DNA from: Ilyomonas sp964249755
Lineage (GTDB): Bacteria > Bacteroidota > Bacteroidia > Chitinophagales > Chitinophagaceae
Length of the DNA: 64,000 nt
Reading direction: 5' to 3'
Assembly: GCA_964249755.1 (NCBI GenBank)
Contig: CAXUDB010000001.1
Coordinates: forward strand, 620,001 to 684,000
Translations under genes and position numbers: made by a program
The notes under the pieces: generated by a model
What the model saw: only the letters and a program-made list of their open reading frames with translations
Databases searched by the model: none
What the model was told of the DNA's origin: nothing
Part shown: one piece after another, positions 52,156-61,040 of the stretch
Position numbering within the stretch: position 1 is the first letter of the stretch
Layout of the letters: each line of letters begins with the position of its first letter

Positions 52156-53703
52156 TTACCGCAACTGCAGATGGTTGCTTAAATAACTTTGCCATTCATT
52201 CGCATCAAATTCTTCTGCTGCATACCCGATATAATAATCCGGCCGCAGCAACAGCAGAAATGAAGACGGCAAACCCGCTTTTGCAAAAGCAGTATCATTC
52301 ATCTCGTTCGCTTCTATCTGGGCATGATGAATAGAATCCGTTTCGGTTTCTTTTGGTAAAACAACGCGGTAGGACAACAGTAAAAAAGGTTTCATTGCCC
52401 GTTCCCTTACGAATATAAAAAGGGATATCTCTTTGCCGTCAACAGTCAGCTTGCAATAAGGTAATCTTTCCCCTGCCTTAAAGCTACCCGCTTTGCCTTT
52501 AGAAAGAGACAAACCGGTATAGGCAATCAGCACTTGTGAAACCGCCTCAAAAGCCTTTTTGCGCAGCCATTGCATCTTCATCAAACCGGGCACCAAATGC
52601 GGAAATATATACAGCCGCAGCAGGCTGTCTACCCAATTGCTGTTTGCCATCATGCCGAACATTTTATCGGTGGTTGTCAGCAGTTGTTCTGCCACCGGGT
52701 TTCGTTCTTCATGATAGGTGGTTAGCAAGCTTTCTTTCGCCTTCCCGTTCGCCACCAGTGCCAGTTTCCACGCAAGGTTACAGGCATCCTGCAAACCTGT
52801 GTTCATACCCTGCCCGCCCGCCGGGCTGTGCACATGCGCCGCATCGCCGCAAAAGAACAGGTTGCCCTGGCTGAAGGCGGTTACTTTCTTATGATGAAGA
52901 CGGTAAGTAGAGTACCACTGCGTGTCGTAAAACTGTAGCGGCAAGCCGGCATCTTTTTCTATGGCTTTGCTCACTTCTGTAAACGTAATGGTATCCTGGT
53001 GATAAAACTCCGGTGGCAAAATGCCAATGGCACGATACCGGTTTTTCCCTTCCATCGGGAACAGGAGGTGAAACGTCTCCCGGCTCACAAAAAAGTTCAG
53101 TTTGTGCTCGCATACCGGCGTATTAATATGTGTGTCCGCCACATAAAATACCTGTTGATAACTGCCACCCGAAAACGTCATCCCTGATAGCTCCCTGAGC
53201 CGGCTCTTCGCGCCATCGCAGGCAATCAGGTAATCCGTAGTAAGGGTGTATTCTTTCTCCCCGTTTTGCAGTTTCACTTCAAATACTTTCTCCCGCTGCA
53301 CGTAAGAAAGGAGGGTAGTTTGCCAGCTTACATCTTTGCCATGTTGCTTCAGGTAGTTGTACAGCAGGGCTTCATTTTTACTTTGCTCATAAATGGTAAT
53401 AAAATGAAACGGGGTAATGTCTTCGCCGAAGTCCTCCAATCGGGCTTCCGAAATTCGCTTTCCATCGCGCCAGAAGCAAAGACCCGTAGCGGTGTTGCTG
53501 TTCTGCATCACGTCATCACTCAATCCCATCTGTTCATAAATCTCGAGGCTTCTTGCCTGTACCACCACGGCCCTCGATTCAGTAGTTGGGCCGGCTTTGG
53601 CGTCAATAATGAGGAAGTCAATGTTGAAACGAATCAGTTGCGCTGCCATCATCAATCCTGTAGGACCGGCACCGCAAATCAGGAGAGGAGTATGAGATGA
53701 CAT
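52156..53703 (-). CDS. FAD-dependent aromatic monooxygenase (PHBH fold)
   Basis: A 515-aa flavoprotein of the p-hydroxybenzoate/phenol hydroxylase class. Motifs: N-terminal GAGPTG with the basic/acidic end LIIDAKAG, the DG motif (LIACDGAKSRLRELSG), and the GD motif (FCGDAAHVHSPAGGQGMNTG) that binds the ribityl chain. It hydroxylates aromatic compounds with NAD(P)H and O2; the C-terminal thioredoxin-like part (YYIGYAAEEFDANEW) is like MhpA/RdmE-type enzymes. Start ATG 53703; a TTG two codons upstream is ignored. Substrate not deducible. Confidence 0.9.
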   Translation of the reverse strand: MSSHTPLLICGAGPTGLMMAAQLIRFNIDFLIIDAKAGPTTESRAVVVQARSLEIYEQMGLSDDVMQNSNTATGLCFWRDGKRISEARLEDFGEDITPFHFITIYEQSKNEALLYNYLKQHGKDVSWQTTLLSYVQREKVFEVKLQNGEKEYTLTTDYLIACDGAKSRLRELSGMTFSGGSYQQVFYVADTHINTPVCEHKLNFFVSRETFHLLFPMEGKNRYRAIGILPPEFYHQDTITFTEVSKAIEKDAGLPLQFYDTQWYSTYRLHHKKVTAFSQGNLFFCGDAAHVHSPAGGQGMNTGLQDACNLAWKLALVANGKAKESLLTTYHEERNPVAEQLLTTTDKMFGMMANSNWVDSLLRLYIFPHLVPGLMKMQWLRKKAFEAVSQVLIAYTGLSLSKGKAGSFKAGERLPYCKLTVDGKEISLFIFVRERAMKPFLLLSYRVVLPKETETDSIHHAQIEANEMNDTAFAKAGLPSSFLLLLRPDYYIGYAAEEFDANEWQSYLSNHLQLR

Positions 53704-53719
53704 AGGCAAAACAATTATA

Positions 53720-53908
53720 TTATCTCTGCATGAAGCGCGATACTATAAAAGACATCATCTGTTGCGGAATGGCTGCGCGTAACTGCATGAGCGGGGAAGC
53801 AGTAAGCAGCGATGTAATGACCCTGTCCAATTGCTTCTTTGTAAAAGAATAAGCCATGTTTAGCTCCAGTTTTTTAGGGTTTTCTTTTCGCGGCAGAAAG
53901 GTTTCCAT
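53720..53908 (-). CDS. Hypothetical small protein, 62 aa
   Basis: ATG-initiated frame ending 16 bp before the monooxygenase start, so possibly the first gene of that transcript. It has a charged N-terminus (PRKENPKKLEL) and an amphipathic helical part (KKQLDRVITSLLTASPLMQL). No family recognised; it could be a decayed or noise frame. Confidence 0.4.
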   Translation of the reverse strand: METFLPRKENPKKLELNMAYSFTKKQLDRVITSLLTASPLMQLRAAIPQQMMSFIVSRFMQR

Positions 53909-53972
53909 TATTCGTTCTTAGTAAGTGCATTTTGTTTACACACACAAATAATGATTGGCAAGAAAGAAACAG

Positions 53973-54011
53973 ACCAGAATAGAGAAGGAACTTTTACTTC
54001 TCTATTCTGGT
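53973..54011. terminator. Hairpin downstream of the M28 peptidase gene
   Basis: Perfect 15-bp stem (53973-53987 / 53997-54011), 9-nt loop. On the minus strand it is followed by a moderately T-rich stretch (CTGTTTCTTTC), fitting termination of the M28 gene that ends at 54090. Confidence 0.72.
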
Positions 54012-54089
54012 ATAGGCAGCTATACAATAGGGGAAGGAATGTACGATAAAGTTGCTCGAAGCGCCGCTGCACTTCCTGCACCCTTCACG

Positions 54090-55652
54090 CTAAGGCAGCA
54101 ATCCGTTTTCAAGCCTGAAGCTTCCCGGCTGCGGCAAGGGTTTTCGTGGTAACAAATCTTTCTGCATGGCGGTATTGTAAACAAAGGTTGCCACAATGGC
54201 CGCGCATTGTTTTAAATCGTCCATAGACAAGCGTTCATACACATCCATATTGCTGTGGTGCGTGCGTGTGTCATAATCCATCGGGTCTTGTATAAACGGA
54301 AAGGCAGGAATGCCCACAGCGTCGAACGACTGATGATCCGAACCACCCGAAGAATGACTGGTAACTGTTGCTGCACCCATATCTTTAAAAGGCTGCAGCC
54401 ATTGTGCAAACAGGTTCTTGACACTATCATTCCCCATAGTATAAATCCCTCTTATTTTGCCCGTTCCGTTATCTAAGTTGTAGTAAGCCGAAATGCGGGC
54501 GTGTTCCGGTTTAGGCTTCATATCGGCGGGGTCGGCAAAATGGTTCTTTACATATCCTACCGAGCCACGTATCACCTGCTCCTCACCGCCCCACAAAGCC
54601 AACCTGATGGTGCGTTTCGGTTGCAGGTTCAGGGTTTTTAAAATGCGCATCACTTCCATCATCACGGTGCAGCCGGCGCCATTGTCGGTAGCGCCTGTGC
54701 CGCTTGTCCACGAGTCTAAATGCGCACCCATCATCACCACTTCATTTTTTAAAACGGGGTCAGTGCCGGGTATCTCGGCAATCACGTTATAGCCTGTTAG
54801 GTCGTCTGTGTATAGCCTATTTTCTACCTTCATGTTTAGTGTTACGGTTTGTCCGTGTTCGGCAAATCGTTGCAGCTTTAAATGGTCTTCTGAAGTGATG
54901 GTCATTTCGGGCAGTGTATTCTCGTATCCTTTAGCATAGCCAAGATAAGAAGAGACAAACACGGTTCCATCTCTGCCTGTACCGCGAAGCAAGGCCACAG
55001 CGCCCTTCTGCTGCAGGTAACGCTTCAGGTTGTAGATTCTTTGCACCTGAGCTTTAAAACCGGCAATGGCTGCATCCGGCATCATTTCCCTGTCGTGCAT
55101 AGTAGCCAGGTCGCTGTCTGCATAGCGCCAGGCATCGCTTTCAAGCGAAGGCGGCAACAGCGTATCCCGCTTCCGGGTCAATACAATCTTTCCCTTTAGG
55201 TTGTCTCCGGCTTTGTCAATAGCGGCAGAGTCAAAGGCCGGCAGCAATATCAGGTTGGCGGTCAGCGTACCGTTGGTGCCATTCGTCCACGGCAGGGCAT
55301 ACGCAATCATCGGTTCATAATACGGTGCCTTCATTTGCAGTGTTGCTCCTTCGTTGCTCCATCCTTTGCCATATTCTCCCCAGGCTTCCTGCGCAGCCTT
55401 TATCTGCCAGTTTCTAAACTGCTGCACTGCCCAGCTCATCGCCTTCCGGTAGCCCGGAGAGTTGGTAAGGCGCGAGCCGCATACATCCGTCAGGTAATAA
55501 GCCAGTTGCGGAATGGAAGAGTGAGTGAGCGCCTCGTTTTTAATCCGGTTGATGATCGTGGTGTCAGATGTTGTTTGCGCAACCAAACCGGCAGGAAACA
55601 GCAAACAAAAACAGATTTTAATAAAGCCACGGAGATAAGTTTTGTTATTCAT
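54090..55652 (-). CDS. M28-family zinc aminopeptidase/carboxypeptidase
   Basis: A 520-aa exported peptidase. Signal peptide (ICFCLLFPAGLVAQ), a PA-like insert (LKGKIVLTRKR), then the M28 di-zinc core: His in MMGAHLDSWTSG, bridging Asp in GATDNGAGC, Glu pair in WGGEEQ, Asp in YYNLDNG and His in THHSNMDVYERL. All ligands are present, so it should be active in the periplasm or outside. Start ATG 55652. Related proteins are annotated as peptidase M28 or glutaminyl-cyclase-like; the former fits best. Confidence 0.92.
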   Translation of the reverse strand: MNNKTYLRGFIKICFCLLFPAGLVAQTTSDTTIINRIKNEALTHSSIPQLAYYLTDVCGSRLTNSPGYRKAMSWAVQQFRNWQIKAAQEAWGEYGKGWSNEGATLQMKAPYYEPMIAYALPWTNGTNGTLTANLILLPAFDSAAIDKAGDNLKGKIVLTRKRDTLLPPSLESDAWRYADSDLATMHDREMMPDAAIAGFKAQVQRIYNLKRYLQQKGAVALLRGTGRDGTVFVSSYLGYAKGYENTLPEMTITSEDHLKLQRFAEHGQTVTLNMKVENRLYTDDLTGYNVIAEIPGTDPVLKNEVVMMGAHLDSWTSGTGATDNGAGCTVMMEVMRILKTLNLQPKRTIRLALWGGEEQVIRGSVGYVKNHFADPADMKPKPEHARISAYYNLDNGTGKIRGIYTMGNDSVKNLFAQWLQPFKDMGAATVTSHSSGGSDHQSFDAVGIPAFPFIQDPMDYDTRTHHSNMDVYERLSMDDLKQCAAIVATFVYNTAMQKDLLPRKPLPQPGSFRLENGLLP

Positions 55653-55963
55653 ACAAACAACTTGCTGTAAACGATAAGTGGTTATAATGGTAATTGAGTT
55701 TCTTTCGGAACAACGTTCTGCAAAAAAGAAGAGAAATCAAAAAGGAGAAAAATGAACTCGTCTAACGGAAGCGCAAAACCGTCTAACGGAAGTGCCTTTT
55801 AATACTTTTTTCCATCAAGGAAAAAAAGGAGAAAGTAATTGCACTATAAATCAATTTCAAAAACAACGCTTCTTCAATAACCCTTAATTATCAAAGCCAA
55901 AAGAACTCACACAAATGAAGGCACGCTTTTCGTTTCATCTATCCGTACAAAAAAGAAACACCT
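55653..55963. other. Divergent promoter region
   Basis: About 310 bp between the M28 gene and the coiled-coil gene. It contains the 21-bp-spaced direct repeat at 55759-55792; nothing else stands out. Confidence 0.45.
55759..55792. promoter_or_regulatory. Direct repeat CGTCTAACGGAAG x2, 21-bp period
   Basis: Identical 13-mers at 55759-55771 and 55780-55792, starts 21 bp (two helical turns) apart, in a divergent promoter region. LytTR-type regulators bind such spaced direct repeats, so this is a reasonable operator candidate. Confidence 0.45.
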
Positions 55964-56437
55964 ATGAACAAAAAGTATGTACTCACCACAATAGCTTGCC
56001 TGGTACTTGCACTCAGCGGCTTTTCGCAGAAATACAGAACCATAGAAGATACCGCAAAGCTGAACCAAGAATACGCACAGTTGTCGCAGGAAATCACCGA
56101 CCTGACCAACAAAATAAACGATGCAAAAACCAAACAGGGAGATTTGCAAACCAAAGCCGGTGAATCTACCAAAGACGCCACCGATGCTTTAAATGCAAGC
56201 CACGATCAGGCATCAAAAGCCACCAACGGCAGTGTAAAAGAAGCGCGCCGCGAGCGGAAACAAGCCAAGAAAGCTGCCAATGCTGCAGAAAATGCCGATG
56301 ATGCCCGGGGCGATCTGAAGGACCAAGATAGAAGAGTAGAAAAAATGACGAAAGAGCTGAACACGAAGCAGAAACGGCTGTCAGAACTGGATGAAATGAG
56401 AACTTCCATTTTGTCTTCTTCGCAAACATCGCAGTAA
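55964..56437 (+). CDS. Secreted coiled-coil protein
   Basis: A 157-aa protein with signal peptide (TTIACLVLALSGFSQ). The mature chain is almost entirely helical and heptad-like (NQEYAQLSQEITDLTNKINDA, MTKELNTKQKRLSELDEM) with a very basic/Ala-rich middle (RRERKQAKKAANAAENA). It may oligomerise in the periplasm. No known family; the pattern resembles small periplasmic spacer proteins only in outline. Ends at a terminator. Confidence 0.72.
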   Translation: MNKKYVLTTIACLVLALSGFSQKYRTIEDTAKLNQEYAQLSQEITDLTNKINDAKTKQGDLQTKAGESTKDATDALNASHDQASKATNGSVKEARRERKQAKKAANAAENADDARGDLKDQDRRVEKMTKELNTKQKRLSELDEMRTSILSSSQTSQ

Positions 56438-56475
56438 GAATATAACTTAGGCAGTAAACCTGCATATAAGAATAC

Positions 56476-56510
56476 AAAAGCCGTCTCTACACATTACAGG
56501 GACGGCTTTT
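56476..56510 (+). terminator. Terminator of the coiled-coil protein gene
   Basis: Stem AAAAGCCGTCTCT / AGGGACGGCTTTT with a single U-G wobble, followed by T4. Nearly the same stem as 43709-43743 and 45413-45447. Confidence 0.88.
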
Positions 56511-56856
56511 ATAATCCCGCATATGCCGTCCTTTATTAAAAGATCGTAGTTTCACTTTCCGTAGTTTGCCACTTCGGTATATCCGTAAAGTTCATAATCT
56601 CAACACTCCACTTATTCTCACCAATAGCTATTAGGTATTATCCATCGGTTTATCTGTTAGCAATATCACAAACACCACAACGTATCCTGCCATCAGTCGC
56701 TTGCAGGTAGAAGAAAGGTTTCCGCTATCAGAAAAGACCTGGCAGACCTCTCACTTTTTTGTAAATTCATTTGGAGAAGTGAAAAACGGACATTTACTTT
56801 GTATTTCAAAGTGCTTTCAGTCTTACATTTTAAACAACTGATTTAATCAAAAAATT
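56511..56856. other. Intergenic region upstream of small membrane protein
   Basis: About 345 bp without a gene; the right end holds the palindrome at 56796-56812. Confidence 0.45.
56796..56812. promoter_or_regulatory. ACTTTG-N5-CAAAGT palindrome
   Basis: Perfect 6-bp arms 45 bp upstream of the 56857 start. Position and symmetry suggest an operator or promoter-linked site for the small membrane gene. Confidence 0.45.
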
Positions 56857-57147
56857 ATGCTTACAAAGAACAAAAGAATTGTCGGTATTGTACTTACTGT
56901 AGTTTTTCTATTGTCTGTACCATTTGTTGCAATGCAGTTTACAAGCGAAGTAAACTGGACGCTGTCCGATTTTGTAATTGCCGGTGGCTTGCTGCTTGGT
57001 ACCGGTCTTTTGTGTGAATTTGTAGTGAGAAGGGTAAAGAAAACCGAATACCGGATCGCTCTCTGTGGCGCTATCCTGATGGCGCTTGTTTTGGTATGGC
57101 TGGAGCTTTCAGTCGGCATCTTTGGAACGTCGCTCTCGGGAAGTTAA
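56857..57147 (+). CDS. Small integral membrane protein, 96 aa
   Basis: Three hydrophobic segments: VGIVLTVVFLLSVPFVAM, FVIAGGLLLGTGLLCEFVV and IALCGAILMALVLVWLEL. A basic loop (RRVKKTEYR) separates the second and third. Similar small proteins with the TLSDFVIAGGLLLGTGLL pattern are familiar in Bacteroidota but have no assigned function. It is monocistronic, with a palindromic element just upstream that may control it. Confidence 0.75.
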   Translation: MLTKNKRIVGIVLTVVFLLSVPFVAMQFTSEVNWTLSDFVIAGGLLLGTGLLCEFVVRRVKKTEYRIALCGAILMALVLVWLELSVGIFGTSLSGS

Positions 57148-57238
57148 ACGTCATCCAACACGCATTGATGTCTTTCGTCGTTCATCTATCGTCATCCTGC
57201 ACCCGCTCATAAACATCTTCAACAAACGTGTGTTTATT

Positions 57239-57268
57239 TTTGTTGGATAGATGTCACCCTTACTTTTG
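57239..57268 (+). promoter_or_regulatory. Bacteroidota-type promoter
   Basis: -33 TTTG at 57239-57242 and -7 TACTTTTG at 57261-57268, spacing 18 bp. The ATG at 57274 is only 5 bp after the -7 box, so the transcript would have almost no leader. Confidence 0.5.
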
Positions 57269-57273
57269 CACAC

Positions 57274-58068
57274 ATGCCCAATTCACCTGTGAAGCAAATA
57301 CTATTAACAGCAGTTCTCTTGTTGTTTGTTCTCCATTCCGCTCTGGCGCAAAAGGAAGTATCCAAGAAAAAAGAAGAAGATGAAATGAATGTAGACCTGC
57401 CCGACGAGACAGAAGAAACCGACCTTGTAAAAAAAGGACAATGGCAGTTTGAAACGGCTGTTTTATATAACGCTTACAAGAAAGAAAAATCTTCTCACAT
57501 CGGGCAGGGGATGGTCCGTTATGGTGTGTCTCACAACTTAGAACTGCGCCTGCTGGTAGAAGATGGCAAGCAAAGAGATACTTATCTCACCTCTACGGTT
57601 CAAAGTACCTATCCCTTAGCGGCCAGCGTCAAAGTATTGCTGCTGGAAGATAAGAAAGGATTGCCCGATATAGCGCTGGTATCGTATCTGAAGCTTCCGT
57701 TTACCTCCCGAACCAAAGCGCAGCAACGTTATTGGTCGCCTATCTTTTTAGCAGCGTTTCAAAATAAATGGGGCACCAAATGGAAGCTGGAATACAATGC
57801 CGGCATTCAGCAGGAAGCTTATAGTACAAGCTGGGCCTGGCTGGGCAATGCATCCTTGCATTATAAATTAGCAGAGCCGCTTGAACTGTTTGCAGAGTAC
57901 TACGCACAATATCAATCCAAAGAATCACCGCAGCACAATATTGGCGGAGGATTGGCTTACGAATGGGGTAAGTATGTAGAAATATATGCATCTGCAGGTA
58001 GTACGGTTTTTTATGAAGAAGCCAATCATTTTATAAGCACAGGTATTGCTGTTCGTTTGCCCGAATAA
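57274..58068 (+). CDS. Outer membrane beta-barrel, phenol-degradation MetA-like (PF13557-type)
   Basis: A 264-aa exported protein: signal peptide (LLTAVLLLFVLHSALAQ), short charged linker, then GQWQFETAVLYNAYKKEK and MVRYGVSHNLELRLLVED, the pattern of the 'putative MetA-pathway of phenol degradation' barrel family. It ends with short amphipathic strands (YVEIYASAGSTVFYEE, GIAVRLPE). Role in transport of small molecules is inferred from the family only. Starts right after a promoter. Confidence 0.78.
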   Translation: MPNSPVKQILLTAVLLLFVLHSALAQKEVSKKKEEDEMNVDLPDETEETDLVKKGQWQFETAVLYNAYKKEKSSHIGQGMVRYGVSHNLELRLLVEDGKQRDTYLTSTVQSTYPLAASVKVLLLEDKKGLPDIALVSYLKLPFTSRTKAQQRYWSPIFLAAFQNKWGTKWKLEYNAGIQQEAYSTSWAWLGNASLHYKLAEPLELFAEYYAQYQSKESPQHNIGGGLAYEWGKYVEIYASAGSTVFYEEANHFISTGIAVRLPE

Positions 58069-58332
58069 TTCACTTATTCTTGTTGTTGAATCTATAAAGA
58101 CTGTGGCTTCATTGCTACAACTTCTAACTCATTAATGCCTGTCATCACCGAAAAACAATAGAAAAAGCTTGTCTTACACAAACGGTAATTCTTTTTAAAG
58201 AAGAAAAAGGATTGTCGTGTTTTATTGGCATAAAATTTCTAAACTTCTGCAGAATATAATGCCTTCTTCCCGGCTCAATCTATCGTTGCCGGAAAGAAGG
58301 ATTTTTTCACTATAAAGTTCTCAACCATTGCC

Positions 58333-58818
58333 ATGTTTAAAGATGAAATCATTCAAAAGATAAAGGATATTCTGATAGAAAGAAAGCAAACCATTGCAGC
58401 GGCAGAAAGCGTAACCAGCGGCTTTTTGCAGGCTGCTTTTTCTACCGCAGAAAACGCTTCACAGTTCTTCCAGGGTGGCTTAACTGCTTATAATGTGGGG
58501 CAGAAATGCCGTCATCTGGATATTGACCCGGTTCATGCTTTGGCGTGCGATTGTGTGTCGGAGAAGATGGCAACCGATATGGCATTAAGTGTAGCAAAAC
58601 TGTTTACAAGCGATTGGGGAATCGGTATCACCGGCTACGCGACTTCTGTTCCCGAATCGGGCGACCGGCTTTTTGCGTTCGTTTCTATTACCTGCGGAAA
58701 TGAAGTGAAAGTTTCAAAACAAATTGAACCGGAAGAAAGCAAAGAACAAGGTGTGCCGGTACAATTGTTATATGTAAATACAGTAATGGATGAACTGCTC
58801 TCTGCGTTAAAAGAATAA
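58333..58818 (+). CDS. CinA C-terminal family protein (nicotinamide nucleotide amidase-like)
   Basis: A 161-aa stand-alone CinA_C/PncC domain. It has the hallmark AAESVTSGFLQAAF, GGLTAYNVGQKCRHL and GIGITGYATSVPE segments (family: AES.T.G; GITG.AGP). Such enzymes deamidate NMN to recycle NAD. Here the GPGG of typical PncC is replaced by YATSVPESG, so activity is uncertain. No COG1058 molybdopterin-like domain is fused. Confidence 0.85.
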   Translation: MFKDEIIQKIKDILIERKQTIAAAESVTSGFLQAAFSTAENASQFFQGGLTAYNVGQKCRHLDIDPVHALACDCVSEKMATDMALSVAKLFTSDWGIGITGYATSVPESGDRLFAFVSITCGNEVKVSKQIEPEESKEQGVPVQLLYVNTVMDELLSALKE

Positions 58819-58972
58819 TCCTGCCTTTACAATAGCCGGGTTACACTTCTTCGTTGACAAAGCATTTGCCTCTGCTGAAAAGGTCGTTGCAGTTTAATAA
58901 AATAGAATAAAAAGTATTGTGGCATAAAATTCCTTCTTACTCTCTTTTATAACGCACCAATAAGCGAAAAGT

Positions 58973-59884
58973 ATGAGCGGGAAGAAATGGTTAGTGGCGT
59001 TGGTAGTTTTATTATTGGTGGCATTAGGCGCCTGGCTCTGGTGGCGTGCGCCTTCTTCGTCTTTGCAAAAAGAGACACAAAAATTGAAGCCGCAATTAAC
59101 GGTTGCTTCTCTTGATATTACTGATATAACAGAAGATGAATTAAGCGCAACAGCAAACATAACGCTGCGTAACAATCTGCCTATCGAGGTAACTACAAAA
59201 CGCCTGAATTATGTGATTTATATAGACTCTGCAAAGGTTATAGAAGACTCATATAACCAGCCTATCACCATCCGTTCTTCCGATACAACAGTTATTAAAC
59301 TGCCAATGAAAGTAATGCTGGCCAAGCTGGCGGCTGTGCTGAAAAGGTTTGATAACCAGAAGGTGGACAGCGCAGATTATTCTGTCAAAGCTACTTTTGA
59401 AGCAGATGTGCCAATCGCCGGCGAAAGAATGTTTACCATGAACTTGTCGAAGCGGCTGCCTGCTGTCCGTTTGCCTAAAATACATATGGAAGATTTGGAT
59501 ATTGGCAAACTGGGCCTGAAAAACACAGATCTCGATGTATCGGTAACTATGGAAAACCCCAACGCGTTTCCATTAAAGATGAAGGACGCATCTTATAAGC
59601 TGACGATTGACAATGATGATAACGTAATGCAGGGCAAAATGCAGGAAGTGGTGAGTGTTCCTGCACACGGTTCAGCCCCCGTGGCAATGCAGGTAGATAT
59701 GAAGACGATGAAAATTCCGAAGCTGGGCTGGAAGATGCTTTTTAATAAAAAGGGCACTCATTTTACCATGAATTTCAAGTGTAAAATCATGTCGGAAAAC
59801 GGATTGTTCAACAACAGCAACATGATGATGAATATGAAAGGCACGCTGGACGATCTGGCAGATGTTGCGAAGAAGGCTAAGTAA
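58973..59884 (+). CDS. LEA type 2 (WHy domain) membrane-anchored protein
   Basis: A 303-aa protein with one N-terminal membrane helix (LVALVVLLLVALGAWLWW) and two LEA_2/WHy-type beta-sandwich repeats (about 50-165 and 165-290), with ITDITEDELSATANITLRNNLPIEV and DVSVTMENPNAFPLKMKDA. LEA-2 domains are linked to desiccation and stress tolerance. Position is probably periplasmic with the helix in the inner membrane. Single gene. Confidence 0.82.
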   Translation: MSGKKWLVALVVLLLVALGAWLWWRAPSSSLQKETQKLKPQLTVASLDITDITEDELSATANITLRNNLPIEVTTKRLNYVIYIDSAKVIEDSYNQPITIRSSDTTVIKLPMKVMLAKLAAVLKRFDNQKVDSADYSVKATFEADVPIAGERMFTMNLSKRLPAVRLPKIHMEDLDIGKLGLKNTDLDVSVTMENPNAFPLKMKDASYKLTIDNDDNVMQGKMQEVVSVPAHGSAPVAMQVDMKTMKIPKLGWKMLFNKKGTHFTMNFKCKIMSENGLFNNSNMMMNMKGTLDDLADVAKKAK

Positions 59885-60001
59885 GAGTTAAGCTTACATT
59901 ATCCTATTAAACTTTAGTCCTATTTGCTGTATAGCTTCTTACCAACACACAGCTAATAATTTTCAAGCTTTATTGTAAACGGGAACTGATATAAATACCT
60001 G
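59885..60001. other. Non-coding gap before the small ORF
   Basis: AT-rich, 117 bp; nothing recognised. The next 184 bases hold a possible short gene and the cyanophycinase promoter region. Confidence 0.3.
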
Positions 60002-60124
60002 ATGGCGATAATAAAAATGCATAAAAAGCAGGCTCACAAATATGATTACGAGCCAGACCTGAAATTGTTTACATTAAAAGAAAGGTTGGCAGGAATGAAA
60101 TTTCCTTTTAACTACAATCATTAA
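60002..60124 (+). CDS. Possible small protein, 40 aa
   Basis: An ATG-to-TAA frame that reads MAIIKMHKKQAHKYDYEPDL and then KLFTLKERLAGMKFPFNYNH. The composition (Lys, Tyr, Leu, few rare codons) is protein-like, but there is no known family and only a weak ribosome site. It lies 61 bp before the cyanophycinase gene. Confidence 0.4.
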   Translation: MAIIKMHKKQAHKYDYEPDLKLFTLKERLAGMKFPFNYNH

Positions 60125-60185
60125 GGTGATGGCATCTCCGGCACATTTTTGTGTGTCGTTGCTTACAAACGTAAATACATAACCT

Positions 60186-61040
60186 ATGAGTGAATGCCCT
60201 GTACCAAGTGGAATACTAATGATAATAGGCGGCAAAGAAGACAAAGGAAATGAGGAAGCCGAAAAGGATAAAAAAAATAAAGACTTTGAGCGGCTTGATG
60301 TGTTGAGAAGGTTTGTGGAACTTACAGAAAAAAAGAATCCTGTTATAGAAGTCATTACCAGTGCATCCTCGGAAGGAGAAGAATCGTTTGAAGAATACAA
60401 AGCAGTTTTTAAGGAATTAAAAGCAGGAACAGTAAGTCACATTCATCATAACAGCCGCAGAGAAGTATTAGACGATGACCTGACAGAAAGAATAGAGAAA
60501 GCAGATGCTGTTTTCTTCGCCGGTGGCGACCAGTTAAAGTATTCCTCCCGCTATGGCGGCACACCTTTTTTAACGCGTTTAAAAGAACGGTACATTCAGG
60601 AGAAGATAATGATTGGCGGCACCAGCGCCGGGGCAATGGTGCTTTCTACACCTATGATCTATGCTGGTAATAACGACGTGCAGGAGATAGGCGGCGAGAT
60701 CAGGATTACAACGGGACTTGAATTTCTGAAAGATGTTTGTATAGATACCCACTTTACAAAAAGAGGACGGTTTGTGCGCATGGCGCAAGTGATTGTAACC
60801 AACCCAACCAGCATTGGGATTGGCATTGGAGAAAACACCGCTATTATAGTTCGCAACGGGCTTGATGCCGAAGTGATTGGTTCCGGTGTAGTGATTGTGA
60901 TTGATGGTTTCGCGATTGGGAAAGCCAATGTTGATGATTTTTTAGAAGGCAAACCTGTTAGCATACGGGATCTTAAAGTGCATATCCTTTCTAGTGGAGA
61001 CGAATACCAGATTCCGCAACGCAACCCGCCGCATCAATAA
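60186..61040 (+). CDS. Cyanophycinase-like serine peptidase (S51)
   Basis: A 284-aa S51-family peptidase. Nucleophile Ser148 in GGTSAGAM, FAGGDQ (111-116), and the family's His/Glu region (CIDTHFTKRGRFVRMAQVI). Cyanophycinase cleaves the Asp-Arg polymer cyanophycin to dipeptides; outside cyanobacteria it may serve to degrade imported polymer. No cyanophycin synthetase is in the window. No signal peptide, so it is likely intracellular. Start ATG 60186. Confidence 0.9.
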   Translation: MSECPVPSGILMIIGGKEDKGNEEAEKDKKNKDFERLDVLRRFVELTEKKNPVIEVITSASSEGEESFEEYKAVFKELKAGTVSHIHHNSRREVLDDDLTERIEKADAVFFAGGDQLKYSSRYGGTPFLTRLKERYIQEKIMIGGTSAGAMVLSTPMIYAGNNDVQEIGGEIRITTGLEFLKDVCIDTHFTKRGRFVRMAQVIVTNPTSIGIGIGENTAIIVRNGLDAEVIGSGVVIVIDGFAIGKANVDDFLEGKPVSIRDLKVHILSSGDEYQIPQRNPPHQ

